Shown piece after piece: positions 22,523-32,900 of a stretch of 64,000 nucleotides of DNA. The translations under genes were made by a program, and so were the position numbers. The notes beneath the pieces were generated by a model. It had not been told where the DNA came from. It searched no databases and saw only the letters and a list, made by a program, of their open reading frames with translations. Source of the stretch: Pseudoalteromonas luteoviolacea (lineage in GTDB: Bacteria; Pseudomonadota; Gammaproteobacteria; Enterobacterales; Alteromonadaceae); assembly GCF_000814765.1 (NCBI RefSeq), contig NZ_JWIC01000007.1, positions 970,500-1,034,499 of the forward strand. The letters run 5' to 3'. Positions within the stretch are counted from its first letter, which is position 1. Every line of letters starts with the position of its first letter.

Positions 22523-25500
22523 TTAACGACGCATGCTGCCGCTGAATCTAGAGTGATTATCTGGACTGTCATTGTCAGTAGAATCAAGAGGATGTTCTAG
22601 TTTAATGACATCGACGTTCCAACCATCATCAAGCATGCTAGTCGGTGTAATAACGTAGGCCTCTACTTGTAGCCCTGCACTTGGAGTGACTGCTGTTAGA
22701 TGGAGTTGTCCAAGTACGACTTTCCATGTGAATGAGCGAGTTTGTCCATTACTGACAAAGTCTGCGGTTCCATCCACTTTAAAATCAATGTAGTAGGTGT
22801 CGTCACCATTAATTAGAGCAAAGCGCTCATATTCAATTTTATGGCTATCAAAATAGGGTTGTTCACTATTTGATTTGGTACGAACGACTGCACCAACCTC
22901 ATCCATGTCTTTCCAGTGAATCACATCAGGGCCCGCTTGATACATAAAGAAGGAAATATCGTCAGTATTTAGCTGATTCACTTCAAAAGTCAGCGTTGCT
23001 AATCCTGTTTCTTCATTATAGCTGTAGGCGCCATAATTAATGCCTGGGCCGTCAGAGTTGGCCGGGTCGTACTCAGCTTCGAAAAACTTATTGCCAGGCA
23101 AAAATACTGACACCCAGACTCGACTGGTTGTAAGAGGGTATTCTACAAAGCCGCCTACTCTTGGGTCGTTTTCGTCTAACAAGCGCTCAAAGGTGATTGG
23201 AGACTCGCCCTCAACCTCTAGTGTCATGGTATTCCCATTCACGGTTGCCTTATGCGCTAAGTTTTCATCAAATCCGTATACGCCATTGGTGTCTACGACC
23301 TTGTTCACTAGCAAGGTGCCGGTTGATTCATCCCAGCTCAGAGAGCCAATTTCCAAACCGGCAAAACCTTGCGGGTCATTGTCAGTTTTGAGCTCCATAT
23401 GCACCCAAGTGCCATCTCTAATGACGATGACAAATTCTGGTGAATTGGGTTGATACCAAGCACCATCAATAGCATATTGCATTGGAGCAGGCGGTGTATA
23501 CATGCTTCTTGAAGCGATATTGGGATCAACGAAGAGGTTTCTGACTTCGCCAAGTTCACAGTTTGTGCCTTCAAAGTAACCACAGACTTTGAAGTAATCT
23601 CTATCAAATTCTTGGATCTCTGTCACACCGACAGACCCCATTTGGTCAATCAGTAATTTACCTTCTGAAATCGAATAATCAGCAATATCCCCAGTTCCTA
23701 ATTTTACTTTGCGTGACGTTGAGCCATCATCATTTTGGCTTTCAGAGAAGAAGTTATCTAAAACTTGTTGGTTCTCGACAAAATAAAGCGTTCTATTTGG
23801 CAACCAATAATATTCAAATTTATCAACGGTAGACGCTGATTTTTTGTACTGTTGAACATAAGAGCCACTGGTTGTATATGAGTTATCAGTTGGGTAACTT
23901 TCTCTTACATACCAAGTGTCACCATTTTGTGCAATTACCTCAAGTTTTTGTGTCCAGTTGACTACACACATATCAGCACTTGCGCCTTCAGGGCATTGGT
24001 GTACCAAGGGGCGAGGAAAAGTTGGGCCATAACCTAGTGATTGCATACTAAGCGTTCTGCCTGATTGCGCCCACGTACTCATCGTTTTATACATGAATCT
24101 GTAGGATGTACCGTTAATATAATTGTCCACAAAGAAGTTTTGAGGCTCGGCGACACCTTGATACGCTCTAAACCGACCTATGACATCATTATTTGTCAAT
24201 GTAACCGCTTGCTCAGGGACCATTAATCCCGAACGCCTTCTGTAATGCTCGGTATCGGTTTTGTCTGTGGTTGCCCAGAATTGATAACCTGAATCAAGAC
24301 TTCTTATGAGCCAGTATTTAAACGTCTTTGCTACCATTAGGTCTGTTTTATCAAGCGTGAGATTTAAGATGTTATCTGTTATTGACCAAGTGAGTGAACG
24401 AGACGTGTCGTCAGGCATTTGCGCACTGCCTGTACCATCTTGATTAAATGTTACCTTACTTGCAAAACTACCTGAAACAGAGTAGTAAAGCGCATTAATA
24501 TACCAATCTCCGCTCAACTGGCTTTGCAATGGGGTAATGGTTTGCGTTTTACCAATCATAGAGAGATCATGGTTACGACTTACGTCACTATTTACGATCA
24601 TTTCATTACCAGTACTGTCCATCGTGAACTCATCACCGATGAATGTAATACTGATGGCTTTGGCAATGGGGTTTTCATCATAGATAGAAAATGAACCACT
24701 TTTGTATCGATATTGGCAATCATACTCTTGATCACTCGCACCTTTACATCTATAGGTTTTGCTCATAATACCTGATTCAAAAACCAAGGAGACTAAGCCT
24801 TCTTCGTTTTGTGACCAAGTCATGCCACCGCTGGAGTAATCGGCAAAAGTTCCGGTATTATCCTGATTAAAAGAAGCCTCGTAAAAGAGTTGAGAGAAGA
24901 CTTTTGTTGACCCAATTAAGTAATCCCCAATGATGTTGGATTGACTGTTATCAACCAAATCATCGTCTTCTTTTATATTATTTTTTGTGCTGTCGATTAG
25001 GGTCGGGTTTTTGTCATTAATGGTATCGGTGAGCTCGGTCACTGCTGTAGGGGTTGATACCAACTCAAATGTTGAGTTCACCCCTTCAGGTAAGCTAAAT
25101 GCATTATCTCCCTCACCATCAACGACGATTTTTATTAAAGCCGCGAGTGTTAATTTTTCATCGGCATCAATACCTACAAGGGCGTTGTTAAGTGATGTTT
25201 CGCTTTGTGGCGTACCTACCTCTCGGGTGATCAAGGCATACTCAGAAGTGGTTACATTGGTGATGTTAACACCAAAATTGTCGTCTTTATTTAGAATACC
25301 ATCTTCGCCGGCTTGGGTTTCTATTGATGAAAAACTGGGCAGTTGAGAGTAAAACTCCACTTCAGATTGCGAACTGCCCCCTTTTGCTCTGATCCTGACT
25401 AAATCGTCGACCATGGAGTCATCAATATCTAGTGTGTAATTATAGGTGCCAGTTTCATCAGCAGATAACTCAAAACTTTGATCGCCAATAAATATAGTGA

Positions 25501-25969
25501 GTGCGGCATTTGGAATTGGTTCGTCTGTTACTAGGCCAGTAATGGTCACTGATTTTACAATTCTGGTTATGTTTAGGTTGAAGTTTGCATTTGCGGTGGC
25601 TCCGTCATCATCAGTCACCGTGACACGCAGAGTCATTGCGGTGTCTTCTGTGACATCAGGTGCTGTAAATGTCACCGTATTGGTTGCTGCGTTAGAGAGC
25701 GCAGCTGAAGGGCCTGAAACGATTTCCCAAGCAAACGCGTTTACCGTGCCGTCGCTATCGGAAGCCTGTGCTGTTAGCGAAATTTGCTGCTTCTCTTGAA
25801 TTGAGTTTTCACCGCTGACAGTAACAGTTGGTGCGCTATTTTGAGGTGTACTTGGGTTGGACGGCGTTGAAGGTGAGCCACTGTCTGAGCCGCCACCGCC
25901 GCACCCAACCAGTGAAATACCTAGCACCCAAGCGTATAGAAGGTGCATCCGTTTACGTGAATAAAACAT
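22523..25969 (-). CDS. Large multidomain surface lipoprotein with PKD/Ig-like domain
   Basis: 1148 residues from the ATG at 25969, chosen for GGAGG 9 nt upstream. The signal peptide ends in LVGC (Cys23), followed by GGGGSDSGSPSTPSNPSTPQ, a flexible linker. Residues about 45-135 form a PKD/cadherin-like domain (APTVTVSGENSIQEKQ, ASDSDGTVNAFAWEIVSGP). The next domain looks like a carboxypeptidase-regulatory Ig fold (VTGLVTDEPIPNAALTI). The remaining 800 residues hold several related beta-rich units with a common F-x-x-DGTG or NQDGTG strand, a W and L-x-L strands (for example around 26 kb minus coordinates 24.9, 24.5 and 22.8 kb). I know no enzyme motif in it. Likely an outer-membrane surface protein; function unknown. 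Confidence 0.7.
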   Translation of the reverse strand: MFYSRKRMHLLYAWVLGISLVGCGGGGSDSGSPSTPSNPSTPQNSAPTVTVSGENSIQEKQQISLTAQASDSDGTVNAFAWEIVSGPSAALSNAATNTVTFTAPDVTEDTAMTLRVTVTDDDGATANANFNLNITRIVKSVTITGLVTDEPIPNAALTIFIGDQSFELSADETGTYNYTLDIDDSMVDDLVRIRAKGGSSQSEVEFYSQLPSFSSIETQAGEDGILNKDDNFGVNITNVTTSEYALITREVGTPQSETSLNNALVGIDADEKLTLAALIKIVVDGEGDNAFSLPEGVNSTFELVSTPTAVTELTDTINDKNPTLIDSTKNNIKEDDDLVDNSQSNIIGDYLIGSTKVFSQLFYEASFNQDNTGTFADYSSGGMTWSQNEEGLVSLVFESGIMSKTYRCKGASDQEYDCQYRYKSGSFSIYDENPIAKAISITFIGDEFTMDSTGNEMIVNSDVSRNHDLSMIGKTQTITPLQSQLSGDWYINALYYSVSGSFASKVTFNQDGTGSAQMPDDTSRSLTWSITDNILNLTLDKTDLMVAKTFKYWLIRSLDSGYQFWATTDKTDTEHYRRRSGLMVPEQAVTLTNNDVIGRFRAYQGVAEPQNFFVDNYINGTSYRFMYKTMSTWAQSGRTLSMQSLGYGPTFPRPLVHQCPEGASADMCVVNWTQKLEVIAQNGDTWYVRESYPTDNSYTTSGSYVQQYKKSASTVDKFEYYWLPNRTLYFVENQQVLDNFFSESQNDDGSTSRKVKLGTGDIADYSISEGKLLIDQMGSVGVTEIQEFDRDYFKVCGYFEGTNCELGEVRNLFVDPNIASRSMYTPPAPMQYAIDGAWYQPNSPEFVIVIRDGTWVHMELKTDNDPQGFAGLEIGSLSWDESTGTLLVNKVVDTNGVYGFDENLAHKATVNGNTMTLEVEGESPITFERLLDENDPRVGGFVEYPLTTSRVWVSVFLPGNKFFEAEYDPANSDGPGINYGAYSYNEETGLATLTFEVNQLNTDDISFFMYQAGPDVIHWKDMDEVGAVVRTKSNSEQPYFDSHKIEYERFALINGDDTYYIDFKVDGTADFVSNGQTRSFTWKVVLGQLHLTAVTPSAGLQVEAYVITPTSMLDDGWNVDVIKLEHPLDSTDNDSPDNHSRFSGSMRR

Positions 25970-26272
25970 GTTCTTGTTCCTCCGCAACACACGATACAAA
26001 CTGTGCAGGTTTTGAGAATATTTATTGGGTTCAGTAAGCATAGTAAAAGGATGAAATTCGTACAGCTTAATTACTCTGTGTATGTGAAAAAGTAATGCTT
26101 GATAGGGAAATTAAGGCAGATAGATTGTGTTAGAGCTCGTTTTATCTGCGCAGTGACTATGGCAAAAATGCGCGATTGATAATTGACAGAGTGAACTGAC
26201 TAGATTAGTTTAAAATTCAATGTTTTGTATTGAAAATAAATATAACCATTAAGATTAAAACAGGAATGTTCG

Positions 26273-27313
26273 ATGTTGTATCCTTCTCCAATAAAACCTG
26301 GCAGTTGTATCGCGGTAACTGCCTTTTCCTCCGGTGTGCCAAGCATATATCACGCTAGACTAGATTTTGTGCTTGATGGATTGGCTCAGCGTGGATTCGA
26401 CGTTATTGAGGGGCAATGTTTGAGGGATAATCACCTGCATGTAAGTGCGCCTGTTCATGCCCGTGCGAAAGAGCTTATGGCATTTCTGTGTGATGACCGT
26501 ATTGATGTGATTATGGCGCCATGGGGCGGGGAAGTGGCGATGGACGTGTTGCCGCTGCTTGATTGGCAACGTTTGGAAACAGTTAAACCCAAATGGTTCA
26601 TGGGGTTTTCAGATATTAGTACGGTGTTGAGTGCAATTAGCTCTAAGCTTGGCTGGGCAACTTGTCACTGTACAAACTTGATGCAGTTGGGGCTGAATCA
26701 ACAGGATAGCTTAACTTCTAAGGTATTTACCTATTTGGCAACCCCAGCAGGTTCAGAGTTTAAGCAAAGCGCCGCAACACATTATGAGTCGCAGCATGCG
26801 GATTATAGTAAACATCCTAACGCGGTATTTAATTTAACAGAGCCGAGTTATTGGAAAGCACTCAATACAAATTGTATTAACGCCTCTGCTCTTGAATTTT
26901 CAGGACGTTTAGTGGGCGGGTGTTTAGATACACATATGGTGTTATATGGCACAGACTATTTTGCTCCCTATGACAGACTGATAAATGAGTTTGAACCAAC
27001 GATTTATTACTTCGAAAATGGCGAACTAACCCCAACACAGTATTTTCGCGCATTGCAAAGTTTAAAGCTCAAAGGTGCATTCAAACATGCCGCTGGTATT
27101 TTAATCGGCCGCAATATTGCAGCACAGGGCAAGCGGGGCGAAGGCTTTGATGATCTCATGGCGTTAAACCTATCGCTAGGAGATCTTGATATACCTGTAT
27201 TATATGATGTTGATATTAGCCATCAAGCACCTAATTTGACCCTGATTAACGGTGCAATGGCGAATGTTAAGTTCATAAATGGTATGGGCGAGATAACTCA
27301 AAAGCTCATTTAA
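26273..27313 (+). CDS. S66 family peptidase (LD-carboxypeptidase / MccF-like)
   Basis: 346 residues, cytoplasmic. The N-terminal half carries IKPGSCIAVTAFSSG and the catalytic Ser in GFSDIS (near residue 115), preceded by IMAPWGGE. The C-terminal half has YYFENGEL with the Glu and DISHQAPNLTLINGA with the His of the S66 Ser-Glu-His triad. The family includes LdcA, which trims murein tetrapeptides, and MccF, which cleaves microcin C type aminoacyl-nucleotides. The longer spacing and the ENGEL motif suit the MccF branch better than LdcA, but this needs a tree. AGGAA precedes the ATG. Not part of a recycling operon here. Confidence 0.85.
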   Translation: MLYPSPIKPGSCIAVTAFSSGVPSIYHARLDFVLDGLAQRGFDVIEGQCLRDNHLHVSAPVHARAKELMAFLCDDRIDVIMAPWGGEVAMDVLPLLDWQRLETVKPKWFMGFSDISTVLSAISSKLGWATCHCTNLMQLGLNQQDSLTSKVFTYLATPAGSEFKQSAATHYESQHADYSKHPNAVFNLTEPSYWKALNTNCINASALEFSGRLVGGCLDTHMVLYGTDYFAPYDRLINEFEPTIYYFENGELTPTQYFRALQSLKLKGAFKHAAGILIGRNIAAQGKRGEGFDDLMALNLSLGDLDIPVLYDVDISHQAPNLTLINGAMANVKFINGMGEITQKLI

Positions 27314-27476
27314 TCATCATATTTAAAGGGTGAAGATAAAAATATATTAGTTATTTTTTAGTCTTAATGCGCATATTGGTTATATATCTCAAATGTGTGC
27401 TATTTACCTCATGCCTTTTTAATTTGTCATTTTAAACAGATAAAATAACAAAAATTTTTTATTTTTGAGGTTTTGG

Positions 27477-28682
27477 ATGACCGATTCAAAGAAAATACTG
27501 GCAGTTATTTTATTTACACTTTTTTCCTTTAATACTTTAGCGCAAGAAGGCGAGCAAAGTGTTGTATTATTTTCTCTCGATGGCTTTCGTTGGGACTATA
27601 TTGAAAAGCATGATGCAAAAAATATTGCAATGATAGCAAAAAGCGGCGCACGAGCGAGCCATATGCGTCCCGTTTATCCGACGAAAACATTTCCCAATCA
27701 TATTTCAATCGTCACCGGTCTATTGCCGTCAAATCATGGCGTTATTGATAACTATTTTTGTAATAAGCGCCGTCAAGAGTGCTATAAAATGGGTCAAGGT
27801 GGCAAAGACAGCACTTGGTTAAGTGGCGTACCGCTTTGGAATTTGGCCGAGATGCAGGGGGTGAAAGCCGCAACCTATTTTTGGCCGGAATCTGAAGCGC
27901 GTTTCAATGGTCGGACACCCAGTTATTATATGCGTTACGCCAAAAAAGGCAGTTATCAAAAGCGGATAGATCAAATTATTGATTGGCTAAAGCTTGAAAA
28001 GTCACAAAGGCCAAGATTTGTGGCTGGTTACTTTTCACTGGTTGATGATATGGGACATGATTTTGGTCCAGATGCAATAGAGACTTATCAAGCTGTGCAA
28101 GAGGTAGATAAGTTAATTGGTCAGTTGTGGAGTAGACTTAAATCTGAAGTGGATCATGACGTGAATCTAGTACTTGTTTCAGATCATGGCATGGTGTCTG
28201 TTGACCCCGAAAAAACCATTATTTTAGATAAACTTGGCTTTAATTTGGAGCTTTTTCATGTCAAAAATGGCGGCACTCGCACACATTTATATAAAAAACC
28301 AAATTCTGAGGTAGATGTTGCAGGCTTGAAGTTATTGTTGAGTGAGCAAAGTAAGGGGCGTTTTGAAGTGCTAGATGATACGGTTTTGGCGTCAAGAGGC
28401 GTTAAGATTGATGACACAACGGCAGACATCATTATTGAAGCTTTTCCACCGTATGCGTTTGGCACGCATGAGAAAATAGATTACGTTGGCGCGCACGGAT
28501 ATCCTTACTCAAAAGATTTAGCCGCAACCTTTGTTGCCATTGGACCTGCGTTTAAACAAGGGGTTAAACTTCCTGAAGTCAACAACTTAGATATTTATCC
28601 CACCATTGCTAACATTCTAGGGTTGAAATTGATGTCCAAGGTGGATGGGGATGGAAAAACGTTAAGGTCGGCACTGAAATAA
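27477..28682 (+). CDS. Ectonucleotide pyrophosphatase/phosphodiesterase family protein
   Basis: 401 residues from the ATG at 27477 (GAGG 7 nt upstream). Sec signal peptide ending NTLA/QEG. The body is an alkaline-phosphatase-fold phosphodiesterase of the NPP family. Metal ligand Asp lies in LFSLDGFRWDY, the nucleophile Thr in YPTKTFPNH, and the remaining ligands in DDMGHDFGP, VSDHGM and GAHGYP. All six zinc-binding positions expected for NPPs appear present. It hydrolyses phosphodiester or pyrophosphate bonds of nucleotides or phospholipid head groups in the periplasm or outside; substrate undetermined. About 400 residues is usual for bacterial NPPs. Confidence 0.9.
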   Translation: MTDSKKILAVILFTLFSFNTLAQEGEQSVVLFSLDGFRWDYIEKHDAKNIAMIAKSGARASHMRPVYPTKTFPNHISIVTGLLPSNHGVIDNYFCNKRRQECYKMGQGGKDSTWLSGVPLWNLAEMQGVKAATYFWPESEARFNGRTPSYYMRYAKKGSYQKRIDQIIDWLKLEKSQRPRFVAGYFSLVDDMGHDFGPDAIETYQAVQEVDKLIGQLWSRLKSEVDHDVNLVLVSDHGMVSVDPEKTIILDKLGFNLELFHVKNGGTRTHLYKKPNSEVDVAGLKLLLSEQSKGRFEVLDDTVLASRGVKIDDTTADIIIEAFPPYAFGTHEKIDYVGAHGYPYSKDLAATFVAIGPAFKQGVKLPEVNNLDIYPTIANILGLKLMSKVDGDGKTLRSALK

Positions 28683-28800
28683 ACGTTTTCCTATACGTCA
28701 ACGTATATAACACGTCGATATTTTATATGTGAAAAGCGGGTTTTCGTAACATGAGTATTACACCCTAACACCATAATTAGATTATCGTCCGTTAGATTAG

Positions 28801-28835
28801 TGAGTTTGTCGCAATTTATGCGTGAGGCAAACTCA
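28801..28835. promoter_or_regulatory. Nested inverted repeat upstream of the RND operon
   Basis: Outer arms TGAGTTTG (28801-28808) and CAAACTCA (28828-28835), with an inner CGCA/TGCG pair. It lies 45 bp before the adaptor start and has no following T run. It may be a repressor site for a local or distant regulator. Confidence 0.45.
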
Positions 28836-28880
28836 TTCAGTGTATCTTGTTTAAAAACAATTATCATTTGAGGTGTAAAA

Positions 28881-29960
28881 ATGCGTTGTATGCCTGCGTT
28901 TGTATCCGTTGTTGCTATGTCCGTATTTGCGGCATGGTCAACACCAATTTGGAGCGCACCAGTAGAAGTCGCGGTTTTTCAAGCCAAGGATCTTCAATAT
29001 AAAAATAAATTAGCGTTGAGTGGTACTGTTGAGGCATCCCAAAATGCAACCCTTGCTAGCCTAGAAGCAGGCGTAGTGAATGAATTAATGGTGGAAGTCG
29101 GTGATGTAGTTAAGCGTGGTCAGGCGTTACTGCGACTTGACCCAACTTTAGCAAAGCTCGAGTTGGAACAAAGTGAAGCGTCTGTCTCGGCTGCAGAGGT
29201 TGCGCTCTTGGAGGCAAAACGACAGCTAGAAGAAGTAGAATCGCTGTCTAAAAAGCAGTTTGTTGCGCCAACCTTGTTGGCTGAGCGACGTGCGAGTGTG
29301 GCTGCCGCCAAAGCTGAGCTTGCAAAAACGAAAGCAAACTTGGCAGTTAACAAAGAGACATTGAGAAGGCAGACGCTGTTCGCGCCATTTGAGGGCGTAG
29401 TGATGCAGCGTAATGTGGATTTAGGTGAATGGGTAACCACTCAGACACATACTTTCACCTTGGTTTCTGCAGAAGATTTAAGGCTCAATGTTGCTGTGCC
29501 CCAAGAGTACATCAGCGCTTTTTCAAACGATCAAATCCAATCGCTCAATATTATCCCAGATCATGATCAAAGTAAGCTAGTTGAAGGTCAAGTTCAGGCG
29601 GTTGTCCCAGTGATCAATGCGGGAACTCGCAGCTTTGTGGTACATATAGCAGTGCCACAGCACGCTGGATTTGTCGCAGGCATGTCTGCGCAAGCTGAAT
29701 TTGAATTACCAAGTACCGGCACTCAGGCTGTTTGGGTGCCAAAGTCGGCACTTAAATATCATCCAGATGGTGCACTGAGTGTATTTGTTGATAATCAGGG
29801 CAAAGCGCAAAGACACACGGTAAGACTATTAGAGCAGCGTGGTGAGCAAGTGCTGATTTCCGCAGTATCTGGAAACAGTCGTGTATTAACCTCACCCATT
29901 ATTACAACAGCTGTGCAGTTGCTTAAAAATGGCAGTGAAATTTCTGTGAATAAGGGTTAG
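28881..29960 (+). CDS. RND efflux periplasmic adaptor (HlyD/MFP family)
   Basis: 359 residues. Sec signal peptide cut near WSAP (about residue 25). The order is the usual one for membrane fusion proteins: a first beta/lipoyl half (LSGTVEASQNATLASLEAG), an alpha-helical hairpin at about 85-155 rich in Ala, Glu and Lys, the second lipoyl half (LFAPFEGVVMQRNVDLGEWV), then the beta-barrel and membrane-proximal domain (AVWVPKSALKY). It bridges the RND permease to an outer-membrane channel. GAGG is 7 nt before the ATG. The permease starts 5 bp after its stop. No TolC-like gene follows, so an outer channel must come from elsewhere. Confidence 0.92.
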   Translation: MRCMPAFVSVVAMSVFAAWSTPIWSAPVEVAVFQAKDLQYKNKLALSGTVEASQNATLASLEAGVVNELMVEVGDVVKRGQALLRLDPTLAKLELEQSEASVSAAEVALLEAKRQLEEVESLSKKQFVAPTLLAERRASVAAAKAELAKTKANLAVNKETLRRQTLFAPFEGVVMQRNVDLGEWVTTQTHTFTLVSAEDLRLNVAVPQEYISAFSNDQIQSLNIIPDHDQSKLVEGQVQAVVPVINAGTRSFVVHIAVPQHAGFVAGMSAQAEFELPSTGTQAVWVPKSALKYHPDGALSVFVDNQGKAQRHTVRLLEQRGEQVLISAVSGNSRVLTSPIITTAVQLLKNGSEISVNKG

Positions 29961-29965
29961 TCGAT

Positions 29966-32900
29966 ATGATTGAAAGCGCCGTAAAGCGTGGCACGTTGGT
30001 TGCCGTCATCTCTTTAATCATATGTATTTTGGGTTTGGTAACTGCGCTTAAAATTCCCGTACAGATGATCCCTGATCTAGAAGTTCGAACCATTACCGTT
30101 CAGACTGGCTGGCCTGGAGCGACCCCTCAGGATGTTGAAAAAGAAATCCTCGTAGAGCAGGAGCGGTATTTACGTAGTCTGTCTAACTTAAAGCGCATGG
30201 TGTCATATTCGCAAATGGGGTCGGCGAGAATACAACTAGAATTTCCATTTGGTGTTGACGTTAACGATGCGCTAATTAGAGTCAATAATGCCTTGAGCCA
30301 GGTGCCTGGTTATCCTGAAAACGTAGATCAACCTAGGCTTTACTCTAGTTCGTTCTCTTCTAATGCATTCATGCATTTTGTACTTAAACCTCAGAAAGGG
30401 AATCCACTTGATCTTGACGTAGATATGTTGCGTGACTTTGCTGAAGATTTTGTTAGACCGCGAATGGAGAGTGTTCAAGGCGTCTCAGAAGTGGGTGTTG
30501 GTGGCGGTGCTGCCAGACAAATTCAAATCAATGTTGATCCGAGCCGATTAGCACAGCGAGGCTTGAGTGTGACTGATTTAAGAAGTGCAATTCGAGCGCG
30601 TAACCGCGATGCTTCGGCGGGCGACATTGAAAGCGGCCCGAGCCGATATTTATTGCGTATGGTGGGTCGTTTTGAGCAGCTCAATGAACTCGAAGATTTA
30701 ATCATCTCAGAGCAAGGTGGGATCACCACTAAACTTAAAGATGTGGCGGTTATTTCACTCGATCACTTTGAACTTCGTGGCATTTCCTATTCTGACGGTG
30801 AGCGTACGCTTAGGTTATCTGTACGTCGTGAAAGCGGCTCAAATGTGATTGATATCAAACAGCAGATGTTACCTGTGATTGAGCAAATTAATCAGGAGCT
30901 GTTGGCACAAAATGGTCTAGAGCTTATCTTGATGAGTGACGATGTTCAGTACGTTGAAAGCTCACTTAAAAATGTGTGGACTAACCTCGCTTTGGGCGCT
31001 TTACTTGCGACCTTGGTGATGTTTTTATTCCTGCGTTCAGGGCGGGCTACACTTGTCGGAGTGATTGGTATTCCCATCTGTACCGTGGCAGCATTTTTAG
31101 GTTTAACGCTGTTTGAACGCACTATTAACGTAATTTCATTAGCCGGTGTGGCATTTGCTATTGGTATGACGGTAGATAACACCATTGTCGTACTTGAAGC
31201 CATTGTACAAGCGAATAAACGCGGTACCAGTAAGTTACATGCTGCCATTAAAGGGGTGAAGGAAGTTTGGCCTGCGGTATTGGCGTCCACGGCGACGACT
31301 GTCTTGGTGTTTGCACCGATTTTATTTGTTGAGCAAGAAGCTGGGCAGCTTTACTCGGATATTGCCATCGCGGTGTCTTCCGCGATTATCGCTTCAATGT
31401 TGGTGGCTATTTTCATTGTTCCGACGACACTGGCTAACTTACCTAATCGCAAAGAAGAAATGAAAACGGTTACCTTGTCAAAGCGTTGGCTGGCTTTGGT
31501 GTCTTTTTGTGTTGCATCCAAAGCGCGCGCGACCGGTATTACCGTAGGCTTCGTCGTTGTCATTTTAGGGGCGGCTTATGCTTTGATGCCAGCAGCTGAA
31601 TATTTGCCGGAAGGTGAAGAGCCAAAAGCGTTTTCTATGATGATTGCGCCGCCTAGCTACAACCTATCTGAAATGAAAGAGATTGGTGATGAGCTGAGAG
31701 TGTATTTTAACGGTCATATCAACGCGCCGAGTGACGCATTTGATAACGGCGAGACGGATATGCCACCATTGGCATACTACTCGATGTCTGTGTCAATCGG
31801 CCGTATTTGGTTTTTAAGTGCACCGACCGACCCTGATAATATTCAAGCGATGATGGATGCGATTACCGCTAAGTTTAGAAGCTATGACAATATGCGTGCG
31901 TTCTCGGCAAGGGGCTCAATTATCTCCAGTAATGATGGTGGTACCAGAGCGGTTGCAGTCGATATCGCGGGGAGTAATTTAACCGATTTATATCGTGCAG
32001 CTGAAGCGGTTTACGATCAGGCACAAATCACGTTTGATAATCCTCAAATTAACTCAGATCCGCGGGCGCTGAGCTTAGATCAGCCTCTGATTGAGATTAA
32101 ACCCAAATGGCAAAGACTGGCTGAGCTTGGTATTAGTTCAAATGAGTTTGGCTATACAATTTCATCGCTCAGTGATGGCGCTTATGTTGATGAGTTTATT
32201 CTGAATGATGACAAAATAGATATGTTTATCTTTAGTCATCAAAAAGAAAAACAGACCATTGAACAGCTAGCGACGTCGCCTATTGTCACACCGTCAGGTG
32301 ATGTATTGCCATTGAGCGCCTTAGCGGATTTAGTAGAGAGTAAAAACAGTGATAGTTTGCGTCGAGTAGATGGCAAAAGAACCGTGACTGTTTATATTAT
32401 TCCACCAAGAGATGTGGCACTTGAAACCGCTGAAGAACTCGTCCGTACTGAGTTACTGCCAACTTTATGGCAGCAAGGTAAAATCGCCCAAGGGACCAAG
32501 TTGTCTATCAGTGGTGCGGCGGATCAGCTAGAAGCAACTCAAGCATCTTTGTCGAGCAACTTTATCGTTGCGCTTGTACTGAGCTATTTGCTGCTGGTGG
32601 CTATCTTCACACACTGGCGTTATCCGTTGTTTATTCTGGCTACAGTACCGCTTGGTATGGCTGGCGGCTTGTTAGGGTTAATTTCTGTGAATGGCGTTAA
32701 TGCGCTATTAGCTAATTTCGGCATGACCCCTTTCCATCAACCTTTTGATATGATCACCATGTTGGGCTTCTTGATTTTATTGGGTACGGTGGTAAATAAC
32801 CCAATCTTAATTGTTGATCAAACCCGCAAGTTGATTGTTGATCAAGGGATGGAAGTTGTCACCGCGGTCAAACAAGCCGTAGCAACGCGATTAAAGCCAA

